A DNA stretch of 64,000 nt, taken from Tistrella mobilis KA081020-065 (GTDB taxonomy: Bacteria > Pseudomonadota > Alphaproteobacteria > Tistrellales > Tistrellaceae). Positions within the stretch are counted from its first letter, which is position 1. Each line of letters begins with the position of its first letter. Shown here one piece after another: positions 26,365 through 36,675 of the stretch. Both the position numbers and the translations under genes were made by a program. The stretch is taken from positions 1,843,501-1,907,500 of the forward strand of contig NC_017956.1 of the NCBI RefSeq assembly GCF_000264455.2, in the 5' to 3' direction. The notes below the pieces were generated by a model. The model saw nothing but the letters and a program-made list of their open reading frames with translations, did no database searches and was not told the DNA's origin.

Positions 26365-26398
26365 CCATCGGGCTGGCTGCCCCCGTTCAGCCCGATGG
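26365..26398 (+). repeat. 11-bp inverted repeat just after the DUF2076 stop
   Basis: CCATCGGGCTG (26365-26375) pairs perfectly with CAGCCCGATGG (26388-26398) around 12 nt. No T-run follows, so it is more likely a 3'-end stabilising hairpin than a terminator. A second one, GCTTCCGACC/GGTCGGAAGC (26495-26527), follows before the terminator. Confidence 0.6.
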
Positions 26399-26582
26399 TT
26401 CGACGTTCGGCGAAGTCGTCCTCGAGACCCCTGGCGCTTCGCTGACACCGGCCGGCACGGCCATTTCGACCCTGCCCACGTCTCGTGCCGGTCTGCTTCC
26501 GACCCGTCCGCCCTGACGGTCGGAAGCCTTGCCCAACCGGTCCGGTTGCCCCCGGATCGGTCGCCGATGCGGAAGTGACTTG

Positions 26583-26618
26583 GCCGGGAAACGGTTCACC
26601 GTTTCCCGGCATTTTTTT
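26583..26618 (+). terminator. Strong rho-independent terminator for the DUF2076 transcript
   Basis: A perfect 12-bp stem GCCGGGAAACGG/CCGTTTCCCGGC with loop TTCA, followed by A and seven T. It stands between the DUF2076 gene and the convergent GNAT gene. Confidence 0.9.
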
Positions 26619-26624
26619 GTCGGC

Positions 26625-27404
26625 TCAGGCCTCGTCGCGGGCAAAGATCATGATGCGGAACAGCTCGACGAAGCCGGCATGGGCATAGAGCGCCGTTCCG
26701 TCGACGGATGCTTCCAGACAGCAGGCGAGGGCGCCCCGCATCTCCGCCAGCTGCAGGGCGTGCGCGACCAGTCGGCTGCCATAGCCGCGCCCCTGACGGG
26801 CCGGCAGCGTGCCGACATCGTCGAGGCGCGCAATCCGGCCCGCCATGGACAGGGTCGCCGAGCAGACCGGCTCGTCCTCCACGAAGCCGGTCAGATGCAC
26901 CAGACGATGTCCGGCATGCCTGGCTGCATGGTGGCGATCGCTATACTGCCGCGAAATCTCAGGCCCGCCGCCGAAAGCTTCGGCCAACGGGCGGCTCCAG
27001 ACCTCAAGGTCATCGATGGCCCGGACCACAAGGTCGACGCCGACGGCGCCCGGCCGGGGTTGCCGCTTCGCCGGATCGATCGTCATCGCGGTCGTGATCC
27101 CGGACGGCGTCAGCCCGTAGCCGGCAGCCCAGGCTTCGTATGCCGACGCCCGGTCTTCGGGCAAAGCGAGCGAGAAGGGCAGGCCGGCGCCGGTCATGAA
27201 GGCAACCCCACGATCAGCCGCGGCGTCCGGCGCCTCGGCCGGCAGATGCAGGGACAGCAGGTTCAGCGCCGCCGTTTCCACGCCGGTGACATAGGCCCGG
27301 ACACCTCGCCCGAAGCCCTCATGCTGGGCGCTGATGGCCGTGAAGAAATGATCCTCGGCGCGATACCAGTTGGGGATCGCTGTCCCGTGTCGGAGGTCGG
27401 TCAA
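26625..27404 (-). CDS. GNAT family N-acetyltransferase
   Basis: 259 residues. The acetyl-CoA loop is LPARQGRGYGSRLVAHAL followed by LYAHAGFVELFRI. The N-terminal ~130 residues form a divergent second half-domain, as in double-GNAT or fused proteins. The start is a TTG at 27404 with AAGGGA 6 nt upstream on the minus strand; no ATG fits. Substrate unknown. Confidence 0.85.
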   Translation of the reverse strand: MTDLRHGTAIPNWYRAEDHFFTAISAQHEGFGRGVRAYVTGVETAALNLLSLHLPAEAPDAAADRGVAFMTGAGLPFSLALPEDRASAYEAWAAGYGLTPSGITTAMTIDPAKRQPRPGAVGVDLVVRAIDDLEVWSRPLAEAFGGGPEISRQYSDRHHAARHAGHRLVHLTGFVEDEPVCSATLSMAGRIARLDDVGTLPARQGRGYGSRLVAHALQLAEMRGALACCLEASVDGTALYAHAGFVELFRIMIFARDEA

Positions 27405-27579
27405 TGTCGATCCCTTATGGCTTACCGACCCTCGGGTCTGGCTGGCAGTGTGGCGCGGCAGAATGCATCAAGACCGGGCACCGGTCACCAAACCATATGT
27501 CAGGCCATGACAGCGTCCGCCATAATTCAGGTCTTATTTTCCATAATGTTGCTTATGCGATTCTAATGAAATTCTGGAG

Positions 27580-27624
27580 GGCGCGGTTTTTGGCCAAGAT
27601 CCCCCGGTCGTCAAGAACCGCGCC
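27580..27624 (-). terminator. Inverted repeat after the DnaB-like gene, possible terminator
   Basis: GGCGCGGTT (27580-27588) and AACCGCGCC (27616-27624) pair with 27 nt between. It lies 23 nt past the stop of the minus-strand ATPase gene. The T-content after it is weak, so termination is uncertain. Confidence 0.35.
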
Positions 27625-27646
27625 TGAGATCAGTCCCGACCTCCGG

Positions 27647-28363
27647 TCAGGCAACCGCCTCCAGCCGTATCTCGCCATCGTGGAGGAAGCAGGTCCAGGT
27701 GAAGAGTTTCAGATCGATCGGATTGGGCAGCCGGACATCGGCAACCGTGGGCAATCTCTGCTCCTGCGCATCGAAGGCCCGATCGATCTGGGAGATCGTC
27801 ACGATGATCGTGCCGGCCGTCCGGGCGAAGGTCTTGAGAACGTCGACCTGCCGGCCCAGTTCCGGCGTCTGGCGCCGCTGATCGAGCAGCTGGAGATAGT
27901 CGATCACCGCCAGGGTTCCATGCGGTGCATCGTGAAGCCGGTCAACGACGTGATCGGCGCAGATCTCGTCGGAGGTATCGATCACGATCCGGCCACTGGC
28001 AATGGCCTGAGCCACACCAGGCGCCATCATCCGTTCACCGACGTCCCGCTCGGTATAGTCCAGGGTGAAGAAAAAGGCCTGACGGCCCGCCACTGCAGCT
28101 TCAGCCACCATCTCAAGCGCAAGCAGCGTCTTGCCCTGGCCCGGGCGAGCGCCAAGCAGTACCAGGTCACCGGGCACCAGCCCGTTCAACACCCGGGCAC
28201 CGGGGCCCGCACCTTCACGAGCAGCGGCGGCGAGATGGCTCCAGCTGCGAAAGCCTTCATCCCGGGCCACATGGTCCAGAGCCTGATGGAGCGGGTTGCC
28301 GGTGCTGCGAGACAGCAGGCGTGCATGGCGCTTCAGTCGGAAAATCGGCGCAGACAGTCTCAT
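27647..28363 (-). CDS. Orphan DnaB-like/RecA-fold ATPase
   Basis: 238 residues. Walker A is GARPGQGKTLLALEM (near residue 65), Walker B is TLAVIDYLQLL, and a sensor TIIVTISQIDR follows, the layout of the DnaB helicase motor. The DnaB N-terminal domain is missing; instead the first ~45 residues carry LKRHARLLSR ... LHQALDHVARDEGFRSWSHL, a short module also seen at the N-termini of plasmid-type proteins. It stands alone, divergent from the luciferase-like gene. Start ATG 28363 after GAAGGG. Role unknown; DNA translocation or protein remodelling is possible. Confidence 0.75.
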   Translation of the reverse strand: MRLSAPIFRLKRHARLLSRSTGNPLHQALDHVARDEGFRSWSHLAAAAREGAGPGARVLNGLVPGDLVLLGARPGQGKTLLALEMVAEAAVAGRQAFFFTLDYTERDVGERMMAPGVAQAIASGRIVIDTSDEICADHVVDRLHDAPHGTLAVIDYLQLLDQRRQTPELGRQVDVLKTFARTAGTIIVTISQIDRAFDAQEQRLPTVADVRLPNPIDLKLFTWTCFLHDGEIRLEAVA

Positions 28364-28594
28364 CGGAGAGCCCTTCTCTCTCGCGGGCAGATGTCGCAAC
28401 CCCTCCTCATGCGGCCTGCCCGTGACGAGCCGGATCTCCGGTCCACGATTCGCCCTGCATGTCGGATGCTTTCCCGGTCGGAGGGAGGAGGCCCGGGCCG
28501 GGCCTGAGATCTCCAGGCTAGCGGCTGATCCGGGTGCGTACAACATAAACAAGTCAGCCTCCATGCAACGCGACAGGTGCAATCCCGACCGAAT

Positions 28595-28611
28595 CGGTCT
28601 TATATAGACCG
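28595..28611. promoter_or_regulatory. Palindrome CGGTCT-TATAT-AGACCG upstream of the luciferase-like gene
   Basis: Perfect 6-bp arms around TATAT, centred 42 nt before ATG 28645. The spacer supplies a -10-like TATATA, so a bound repressor would block polymerase. The regulator is not apparent nearby. Confidence 0.5.
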
Positions 28612-28644
28612 GACCACCCGAACCCGACCGGGAGCCCGCATTCC

Positions 28645-29667
28645 ATGAGCCTTCTTGCCCAAACCCGGATTTCCGTGCTGGACCTGTCGCCGATCAGGGC
28701 CGGCCATCCGATTGCCCAAAGCTATGCCGACAGCCTCGCTCTGGCCCGCCATGTCGACGAGCTGGGCTATACCCGCTATTGGCTGGCGGAGCATCACAAC
28801 ATTCCGGGGGTCGCCAGTTCGGCCACCGCCATCCTCATCGGCCATATTGCCGGAGGCACGCGCCGGATTCGCGTCGGATCCGGCGGCATCATGCTGCCCA
28901 ATCACGCCCCCTTGATCGTCGCCGAACAATTCGGAACGCTGGAGAGCCTCTATCCGGGCCGCATCGATCTGGGCCTCGGCCGGGCGCCCGGAACCGACGG
29001 CTTGACCGCACGGGCGCTGCGCCGCGACCTGACCGGCCGCCCGGAAGACTTCCCTGCCCTGCTGATGGAGCTGCGCGGCTTCCTGGCCAAGCCGGAATCT
29101 TCGTCGCCACGCCGGGTGCGGGCGATTCCGGGCGAAGGCCTGGAGGTACCGATCTGGCTGCTGGGCTCCAGCGATTTCAGCGCCCGCCTTGCCGGCAAGC
29201 TGGGCCTGCCCTTCGCCTTCGCGGGCCAGTTCGCGCCGCGCTACATGCTGGAAGCACTCGCGATCTACCGCCGGGCCTTTGAACCGTCGGAGACGCTGCA
29301 GGCCCCCTATGCGATGATCGGCACCAACGTGATTGCCGCCGAGACCGACGAAGAGGCCGACTATCTCTCGACCTCGGCGAAGCAGCACGTGCTGAACCTG
29401 ATCCGCAACGACATGCAGCCGCTGGCACCGCCGGTGGACGACATGGACGCGCTCTGGTCGGTGCACGAAGCCCGGGCCGTGGAAGACTTCCTCGGCGCCT
29501 CGATCATCGGTGGCCGCGAGACCGTCCGCAAGGGGCTGGACCGGTTGATCGGGCTGACCGGCGCCAATGAGGTGATGATCAATGCGGCGATCTATGACCA
29601 GGATCTGCGTCGTCGGTCGTTCTCGATCGTCTCGGAGCTGAAGGCCGAGGCGGCGCAGGCCGCCTGA
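28645..29667 (+). CDS. LLM-class flavin-dependent oxidoreductase (YhbW-like)
   Basis: 340 residues of the bacterial-luciferase-like monooxygenase fold. [11 protein letters not shown] at the start, [18 protein letters not shown], and [25 protein letters not shown] are the standard group-1 features. It probably uses FMNH2 and oxygen on an unknown small molecule. GGGAG precedes the ATG, and a palindrome overlies the putative promoter. Confidence 0.92.
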   Translation: MSLLAQTRISVLDLSPIRAGHPIAQSYADSLALARHVDELGYTRYWLAEHHNIPGVASSATAILIGHIAGGTRRIRVGSGGIMLPNHAPLIVAEQFGTLESLYPGRIDLGLGRAPGTDGLTARALRRDLTGRPEDFPALLMELRGFLAKPESSSPRRVRAIPGEGLEVPIWLLGSSDFSARLAGKLGLPFAFAGQFAPRYMLEALAIYRRAFEPSETLQAPYAMIGTNVIAAETDEEADYLSTSAKQHVLNLIRNDMQPLAPPVDDMDALWSVHEARAVEDFLGASIIGGRETVRKGLDRLIGLTGANEVMINAAIYDQDLRRRSFSIVSELKAEAAQAA

Positions 29668-29865
29668 CCCACGCGGCGCAGACCGCCGGACCCACCGGGC
29701 GCCCGACTTACCAGGCGCCTGCCCCATCGGGCGGCCCTGCACCCGTGCGGAAATCCACCAGATGGACCTGCGGTGGTTCATCATGGACCCGGGGCGGCGG
29801 CGGCGGTATGAAAGGGGCCCGACACGGCCGAAGCCGCCCCTCTCCATCCAGATGGAAGCCGCCCG

Positions 29866-30789
29866 ATGACGGACGCCGCCCCTGCCCGCCCCGCCCTGCC
29901 CGACGACGCAACCGCGGACCGCCGCGACATCCGGGCCCTGCTGCGGGTGATGGCGCGGCTGCGCGACCCCGAGAGCGGCTGCCCCTGGGACGTCGCCCAG
30001 GATTTCTCGACCATTGCACCCTATACGATCGAAGAAGCCTACGAGGTTGCGGACGCCATCGATCGCGGCTCCATGGCCGATCTGGTCGACGAGTTGGGCG
30101 ATCTGCTGCTCCAGGTGGTCTTTCATGCCCGCATGGCCGAAGAGGCCGGCGCCTTCGCCTTCCCCGATGTGGTGGACGCGATCGTCACCAAGATGATCCG
30201 CCGGCATCCTCATGTCTTTGCGGAGGATGCCGGCACCGACCAGGATGCCGTGCGCCGGCGCTGGGAGGATATCAAGGCGGAAGAACGCGCCGCCAAAGTC
30301 GCCCGCGCCGATGCCGCCCCGGCCACCGCCCCAAGCCTGCTGGATGATGTCGGCCGGGCGATGCCGGCGCTGATGCGCGCCGCAAAGCTCGGCAAGCGCG
30401 CCGCCCGGATCGGCTTCGACTGGCCGGATGCCCGGGGCGTGCTCGACAAGGTCGCCGAAGAGACGGCGGAGCTGCGTGAGGCGATGGATGCCGGCCATCA
30501 CGATGCCGTGCGCGAAGAGGTGGGCGACCTGCTGTTCAGCGTTGCCCAGCTTGCCCGCAAGCTTCATCTCGATCCCGAAGATGCCCTGCGGCGGGCCGAT
30601 GCCAAGTTCGAGCGGCGGTTTCGCGCCCTTGAAACCCGGCTCGCAGCTGAAGAAGGCACAGCTGAAGAAGGCGATGGGCCGGTCGATGCCGACCGGCTGG
30701 AAGCGCTCTGGCAGGCGGTGAAGGCTTCCGAGGCCGAAGCCGCTCTCATACCTGAAGACCTCCCCGGACCAGACAAGGAGACGACGTGA
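29866..30789 (+). CDS. mazG: Nucleoside triphosphate pyrophosphohydrolase MazG
   Basis: 307 residues with two MazG domains. The first has RLRDPESGCPWDVAQDFSTI and EEAYEVADAI ... DELGDLLLQVVFHARMAE; the second has FDWPDARGVLDKVAEETAELREA and EEVGDLLFSVAQLAR, with the EExxE-x-ExxD metal residues. It hydrolyses NTPs, limiting non-canonical nucleotides. A short repeat (AEEGTAEEGDG) near residue 265 comes from a tandem DNA repeat. The stop overlaps the next gene's ATG (TGATG). Confidence 0.94.
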   Translation: MTDAAPARPALPDDATADRRDIRALLRVMARLRDPESGCPWDVAQDFSTIAPYTIEEAYEVADAIDRGSMADLVDELGDLLLQVVFHARMAEEAGAFAFPDVVDAIVTKMIRRHPHVFAEDAGTDQDAVRRRWEDIKAEERAAKVARADAAPATAPSLLDDVGRAMPALMRAAKLGKRAARIGFDWPDARGVLDKVAEETAELREAMDAGHHDAVREEVGDLLFSVAQLARKLHLDPEDALRRADAKFERRFRALETRLAAEEGTAEEGDGPVDADRLEALWQAVKASEAEAALIPEDLPGPDKETT

Positions 30790-31543
30790 TGTCCGACCGC
30801 CTGACCGTCCTCATCACCGGCGCAACCGCCGGTTTCGGCGCCGCCCTCGCCCGCGCCTATGCCGCTTCCGGCGACCGTCTGGTGCTGGTCGGGCGCCGTA
30901 CCGAGCGTCTGGAAGCGCTCAAGGTCGAACTCGGCGGCGAGGTGCATGTGGTCACCCTCGACGTGCGCGACCGCAAGGCCGTGGAAGAAGCGATGGCCGC
31001 CCTGCCCGCCCCCTTCGACGCCGTCGACGTGCTGATCAACAATGCCGGCCTCGCCCTGGGCCTCAACCCCGCCCCAGCGCGGATCTCGATGACTGGGACA
31101 CCATGATCGACACCAACATCAAGGGCGTGACCTATATGACCCGCGCGATGCTGCCGGGCATGGTCGCCCGCGATCGCGGTCATATCATCAATCTGGGCTC
31201 GGTTGCCGGCACCTACCCCTATCCGGGCGGCAATGTCTATGGCGGCACCAAGGCTTTCGTGCACCAGTTCTCGCTCAACCTGCGGGCCGATCTGCTGGGG
31301 GCCAATGTCCGCGTCACCAGCATCGAGCCGGGCATGGCGGATACCGAGTTCAGCACGGTGCGCTTCGGCGGCGACAAGGAACGGGCCGCGAAGGTCTATG
31401 AAGGCATGACGCCGATGAGTGCCGATGACATCGCCAACGTCATCCACTGGGTCAGCAAGACCCCCCGGCACCTCAACATCAACGTGCTGGAGCTGATGCC
31501 GGTCATGCAGGCCTTCAACGCCTTCGCGGTGAAGCGCGGCTGA
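30789..31543 (+). pseudogene. Short-chain dehydrogenase/reductase (YdfG-like), frameshifted
   Basis: Two adjoining frames make one SDR. Part 1 (30789-31106) has VLITGATAGFGAALARAYA and DVLINNAGLALGLNP, then runs out of family. Part 2 (from about 31085 in the next frame, first ATG 31103) has DDWDTMIDTNIKGVTYMTRAMLPGM, IINLGSVAGTYPYPGGNVYGGTKAFV (catalytic Tyr and Lys) and the rest. One net base is missing near 31075-31085, in a CCCCAGCGCGG stretch. Restored, the protein would be about 252 residues and intact, so a recent mutation or a sequencing error is more likely than old decay. Confidence 0.88.
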
Positions 31544-31568
31544 AGCCGGGCCTTGCCCATCATCAGAA

Positions 31569-31607
31569 AGCCCGCCCCGGTCGCACCGGGGCGGGCTTTT
31601 TCTTTCC
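31569..31607 (+). terminator. Rho-independent terminator after the SDR
   Basis: AGCCCGCCCCGGT pairs with ACCGGGGCGGGCT around CGC and is followed by TTTTCTTT. It ends the mazG-SDR transcript before the convergent groESL operon. Confidence 0.88.
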
Positions 31608-31639
31608 GGAATTCCAGAAGATCGGTCGATAACTCTTTG

Positions 31640-31684
31640 TCAGAAAAGAAGAAGGCCGCAGCCCCGTTTCCGGGACTGCGGCCT
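31640..31684 (-). terminator. Rho-independent terminator of groESL
   Basis: On the minus strand AGGCCGCAG-CCCG pairs with CGGG-CTGCGGCCT (one mismatch) around loop GAAA and runs into TTCTTCTTTTCTG. It lies 55 nt past the groEL stop. Confidence 0.85.
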
Positions 31685-31738
31685 CCATCGATACATAGAC
31701 CGTCGATCCGAAGATCGGGTCGGCAGGTATCGGCTGGA

Positions 31739-33394
<1,656 letters not shown>

Positions 33395-33503
33395 TCAAAA
33401 GCTCTGATGTGGTCAGGGGATGGGACCCGCCTGGCGGCCATCCCGGTCCCTGGTCACGAAATTTGGTCCGGCGAAAGCGGAACCGGATGCGGGATGAAGG
33501 GGA

Positions 33504-33794
33504 TCAGCCCTCGATCACGCCGAAGATGTCCTGCTCCTTCAGGATCAGAACGTCCTGGCCGTCGACCTTCACCTCGGTGCCCGACCACTTGCCGTAGAGG
33601 ACGCGGTCGCCGACCTTCACGTCGAGCGCCACAACCTTGCCGTCCTCGCCGCGGACGCCATTGCCGACCGCAATGACTTCGCCCTGCTGCGGCTTCTCCT
33701 TGGCGGTGTCGGGGATGATGATGCCGCCGGCCGTCTTCTGCTCCTGCTCGATCGGGCGCACAACGACGCGATCATGCAGCGGACGAATCGCCAT
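33504..33794 (-). CDS. groES: Co-chaperonin GroES (10 kDa)
   Basis: 96 residues. FRPLHDRV-type opening ([27 protein letters not shown]) and the mobile loop, then [21 protein letters not shown]. It caps GroEL. First gene of the heat-shock operon; CIRCE lies 85 nt upstream of its ATG. Confidence 0.98.
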   Translation of the reverse strand: MAIRPLHDRVVVRPIEQEQKTAGGIIIPDTAKEKPQQGEVIAVGNGVRGEDGKVVALDVKVGDRVLYGKWSGTEVKVDGQDVLILKEQDIFGVIEG

Positions 33795-33878
33795 GAGTAC
33801 TCTCCAGTCTGAGCGATTTCTGAGGATATGCCCGGCCCGTTCAGGCTCTCCCGGATGGGCCGGACCTGCACGGGCTGT

Positions 33879-33905
33879 TTAGCACTCCTCAGGTAAGAGT
33901 GCTAG
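33879..33905 (-). promoter_or_regulatory. CIRCE element (HrcA operator) upstream of groES
   Basis: TTAGCACTC (33879-33887), 9-nt spacer, GAGTGCTAG (33897-33905). This matches the TTAGCACTC-N9-GAGTGCTAA consensus except for the last base. HrcA binding here represses groESL at normal temperature. Confidence 0.93.
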
Positions 33906-33937
33906 CAAATCGTTCAAGGGCCGCCGGCCCAAAAAAA

Positions 33938-35305
33938 TCACGTCGGCGACACAGGCGCCGAGAGATGCGGCCAGCGGGCGTGGAACCGGCTCAGATCCTG
34001 GGGCTTCAGGCGGACGGCGACATGGGCCACGGCCTCATCATCCGCACGTTCCGCGACTTCACCGTGCTCATAGAGCCAGGCCAGGGCCTGGCCGTCGGCA
34101 TGCGGCACGTCGAAATGGGCAAGCTCGTCCCCGATCGCGAGCCGGGCATCGATCGCGGCGAACAACCGGTCGAGCCCTTCGCCGGAGAGGGCTGAGCCCG
34201 CAACCGCATCTTCGGCGCGCGCCGCCTCGTTCAGCACCCGCTCCCGCGCCTCGCCTTCCAGCATGTCGAGCTTGTTGCGGAATTCGAGCACGTCGTCGGC
34301 CAGGCGATGGCCCATGCCCAGCTCGCCCAGCACATGGAGCACGTCGCGCCGCTGGGCGCCGGTGTCCGGGTCTGCGATGTCGCGGACATGGATGATCAGC
34401 GCCGCCTCGCGCACCTCTTCAAGCGTCGCCCGGAAGGCGGCGATGAGGCCGGTCGGCAGTTCGGAGACGAAGCCCACGGTGTCGGACAGGATCACCCGCC
34501 GGCCCGAGGGCAGGTCGAGCGCGCGCATGGTCGGGTCCAGCGTCGCGAACAGCATATCCTTGGCCATCACCGATGCGCCGGTGACCCGATTGAACAGCGT
34601 CGACTTGCCGGCATTGGTGTAGCCGACCAGGGCCACCACCGGATAGGGGACTTCACGGCGCTTCTTGCGGTGCAGTTCCCGGGTGCGGACGACCTCGGCA
34701 AGCTGAAGCTTCAGCCTGGCCATCTTGTCGTCGATGATCCGGCGGTCGGTCTCGATCTGGGTTTCGCCAGGGCCGGCCAGGAAGCCGCGGCCGCCGCGCT
34801 GGCGCTCCAGATGGGTCCAGCTGCGCACCAGACGGCTGCGCTGATAGCCGAGCCGGGCAAGCTCGACCTGCAACCGCCCTTCCCGGGTGCGGGCACGGTC
34901 GGCGAAAATCTCCAGAATCAGCCAGATCCGGTCGATGACCTTGACGTTCCAGGCCTTCTCCAGATTGCGCTGCTGGATGGGCGTCAGCGGCCGGTTCATC
35001 ACCACCAGATCGACCGGTGCGGCTTCGAGCTTCGCCTTGATCTCGTCGACCTTGCCCGACCCCAGCAGGGTGGAAGGCCGCATGCGCGCAACCGGCACAA
35101 CCAGCCCCTCGGCGACGTCGAGGCCGAGCGCGCCGGTCAGCGCCATCCCCTCGTCCAGCCGCGCACGCATGCTGCGCACCGCTTCGGGATCGTCCTCGAC
35201 CGGGGCCGGCGCACCGCGCCGCTGCTCCTTGACGTCGGGCTGCAGAACCAGGGCCCGGGCCGGCAGATCGCCGTCGGGCCGGATGATGATCTTATCGTCG
35301 GACAA
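33938..35305 (-). CDS. hflX: Ribosome-associated GTPase HflX
   Basis: 455 residues. The N-terminal glycine-rich domain has STLLGSGKVDEIKAKLEA and PLTPIQQRNLEKAWNVKVIDR; the linker GRGFLAGPGETQIETDRR is diagnostic; the G domain has G1 GYTNAGKST, G3 DTVGFVSELPTGL and G4-type NKLD. HflX splits stalled ribosomes. The start is a TTG at 35305 with GGAG a few nt upstream. Lies downstream of hfq on the same strand, the conserved order. Confidence 0.96.
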   Translation of the reverse strand: MSDDKIIIRPDGDLPARALVLQPDVKEQRRGAPAPVEDDPEAVRSMRARLDEGMALTGALGLDVAEGLVVPVARMRPSTLLGSGKVDEIKAKLEAAPVDLVVMNRPLTPIQQRNLEKAWNVKVIDRIWLILEIFADRARTREGRLQVELARLGYQRSRLVRSWTHLERQRGGRGFLAGPGETQIETDRRIIDDKMARLKLQLAEVVRTRELHRKKRREVPYPVVALVGYTNAGKSTLFNRVTGASVMAKDMLFATLDPTMRALDLPSGRRVILSDTVGFVSELPTGLIAAFRATLEEVREAALIIHVRDIADPDTGAQRRDVLHVLGELGMGHRLADDVLEFRNKLDMLEGEARERVLNEAARAEDAVAGSALSGEGLDRLFAAIDARLAIGDELAHFDVPHADGQALAWLYEHGEVAERADDEAVAHVAVRLKPQDLSRFHARWPHLSAPVSPT

Positions 35306-35489
35306 ACCGCTCCTTCATGCGCCGGGCGCAAAGGACAGGAAAGGTTGCGACATCATGTCGCCAGCGGTCGCCACCCCGCCCCCAAAGGCGATGACAGGCC
35401 GCACGCGACCCCGCGGCGGCCTGGTCAGAAACCCTGCCGGACAGGGGACCCGCGCGGGCAGAGCACGTGTTCCCCGTCCGTCTCGACCA

Positions 35490-35759
35490 TCAATGGTCGC
35501 CGTGATCCTTGTCGCGATCGCCCTGAGCCTGGGCATCGAACAGCTGGACCGGCACCGTCGGCATGACGGTCGAGATAGCATGCTTGTACACGAGCTGACT
35601 GTGCCCGTCCCTCCGCAGCAGCACGGAGAAGTTGTCGAACCAGGTCACGACACCTTGAAGCTTGACACCGTTGACCAGGAACACGGTCACCGGAGTCTTG
35701 TTCTTCCGGATGTAGTTCAGGAACACATCCTGAAGGTTCTGGTTCTTTTCAGACGCCAT
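35490..35759 (-). CDS. hfq: RNA chaperone Hfq
   Basis: 89 residues. Sm1 ([30 protein letters not shown]) and Sm2 ([11 protein letters not shown]) motifs are intact; a short polar tail ends DRDKDHGDH. The hexamer pairs small RNAs with mRNAs. Start ATG 35759 (ASEKNQN); an in-frame ATG at 35768 is less likely. AAGGGG lies upstream. Confidence 0.97.
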   Translation of the reverse strand: MASEKNQNLQDVFLNYIRKNKTPVTVFLVNGVKLQGVVTWFDNFSVLLRRDGHSQLVYKHAISTVMPTVPVQLFDAQAQGDRDKDHGDH

Positions 35760-35933
35760 GAGAGGCACCCCTTCTTGTTATCATGCGGCGATGTTGGTCT
35801 GTCTCCCGGCCGCCGCGACCGCTTTTCGGGTCTTAGCCGGGATCTTTGTCGAGCCGGTTGCCGGGCGTCCCCCGCCCGGGTACCGCGTGCCATCACACGC
35901 CGGCCCGGAGCCGTACCATATCGGACCGCCCGA

Positions 35934-36650
35934 TCAGGTAAGACCCATCGCCGAAGTTACAAGGTCGTGCAGGTGGCGGCAATCGACAACCCGGAGATCT
36001 GCGCGTGTAAGCACCCCTTCATCAAGACTCGTGCCGTCGTGGACCAGAAGGATGCCGGTGCAGCCCGCGGCCCGGGCACAGTCCATGTCGACCAGGGCAT
36101 CGCCGACAAACCAGACATTCGGGCCGGCCTCGCGGCCGACGGTGGCCAGCGCCTCTATGACCGGCGCCGCATCGGGCTTGTCGCGGGCGGCATCGCCGGC
36201 CCCCAGCAGGGCGCCGAAGCGTTCCCCCCACCCCAGATGGGCAACCTCGGCCCGCAGGAACGGCCCCTGCTTGTTGCTGACCACACCGAGCGGAATCCCC
36301 TGCCCCGCCAGCAGGTCGAGCAGATCGGCAGCCCCCTCCATGGCGACCACGGTCTCGAGGTGCCGCGCGGCATAGGCTGCCTTGAAACGCAGCGCCGCCT
36401 CCTGCCAGCGATCCCCGAAAATCTCGGGGAAAGTGTCGCGCATCGAGCGGCGGATGCGCAGCCGCCCCTCTTCCGGCGTCAGCGCCGGCGGCTTGCCATA
36501 GGCGATCATGACGTCGTTATAGGCGGCGAGGATCGCTCCCCAGGCATCGACCAGGGTGTGGTCCCAGTCGAACAGCACGGCGTCGGGACGGCCGAGCCGC
36601 GCAAAGGCAGCCGCATCGTCAAGCCCGCGCTCGGGCATGGTCAGGGTCAT
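35934..36650 (-). CDS. HAD-family hydrolase, phosphoglycolate phosphatase-like
   Basis: 238 residues. Motif I is VLFDWDHTLVD, with a cap domain, motif II in LGVVSNKQG, a lysine in GDAARDKPDAAPV and motif IV VWFVGDALVDMDCARAAG. Substrate not determinable; Gph-like phosphatase is the nearest class. It sits between trkA (25 nt upstream) and hfq, where other alphaproteobacteria often carry a D-amino-acid aminotransferase gene. Confidence 0.88.
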   Translation of the reverse strand: MTLTMPERGLDDAAAFARLGRPDAVLFDWDHTLVDAWGAILAAYNDVMIAYGKPPALTPEEGRLRIRRSMRDTFPEIFGDRWQEAALRFKAAYAARHLETVVAMEGAADLLDLLAGQGIPLGVVSNKQGPFLRAEVAHLGWGERFGALLGAGDAARDKPDAAPVIEALATVGREAGPNVWFVGDALVDMDCARAAGCTGILLVHDGTSLDEGVLTRADLRVVDCRHLHDLVTSAMGLT

Positions 36651-36675
36651 GGCGAAGGCGGGGCTCCGGATCGGT

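Noticed and set aside
28600-30567. Minus-strand open frame of 655 codons over the LLM gene and mazG
   Set aside because: Antisense to two well-supported genes and not protein-like.
33906-33937. GGGCCGCCGGCCC with A-run as an hflX terminator
   Set aside because: On the minus strand the T-run precedes the hairpin instead of following it, so the order is wrong for rho-independent termination.
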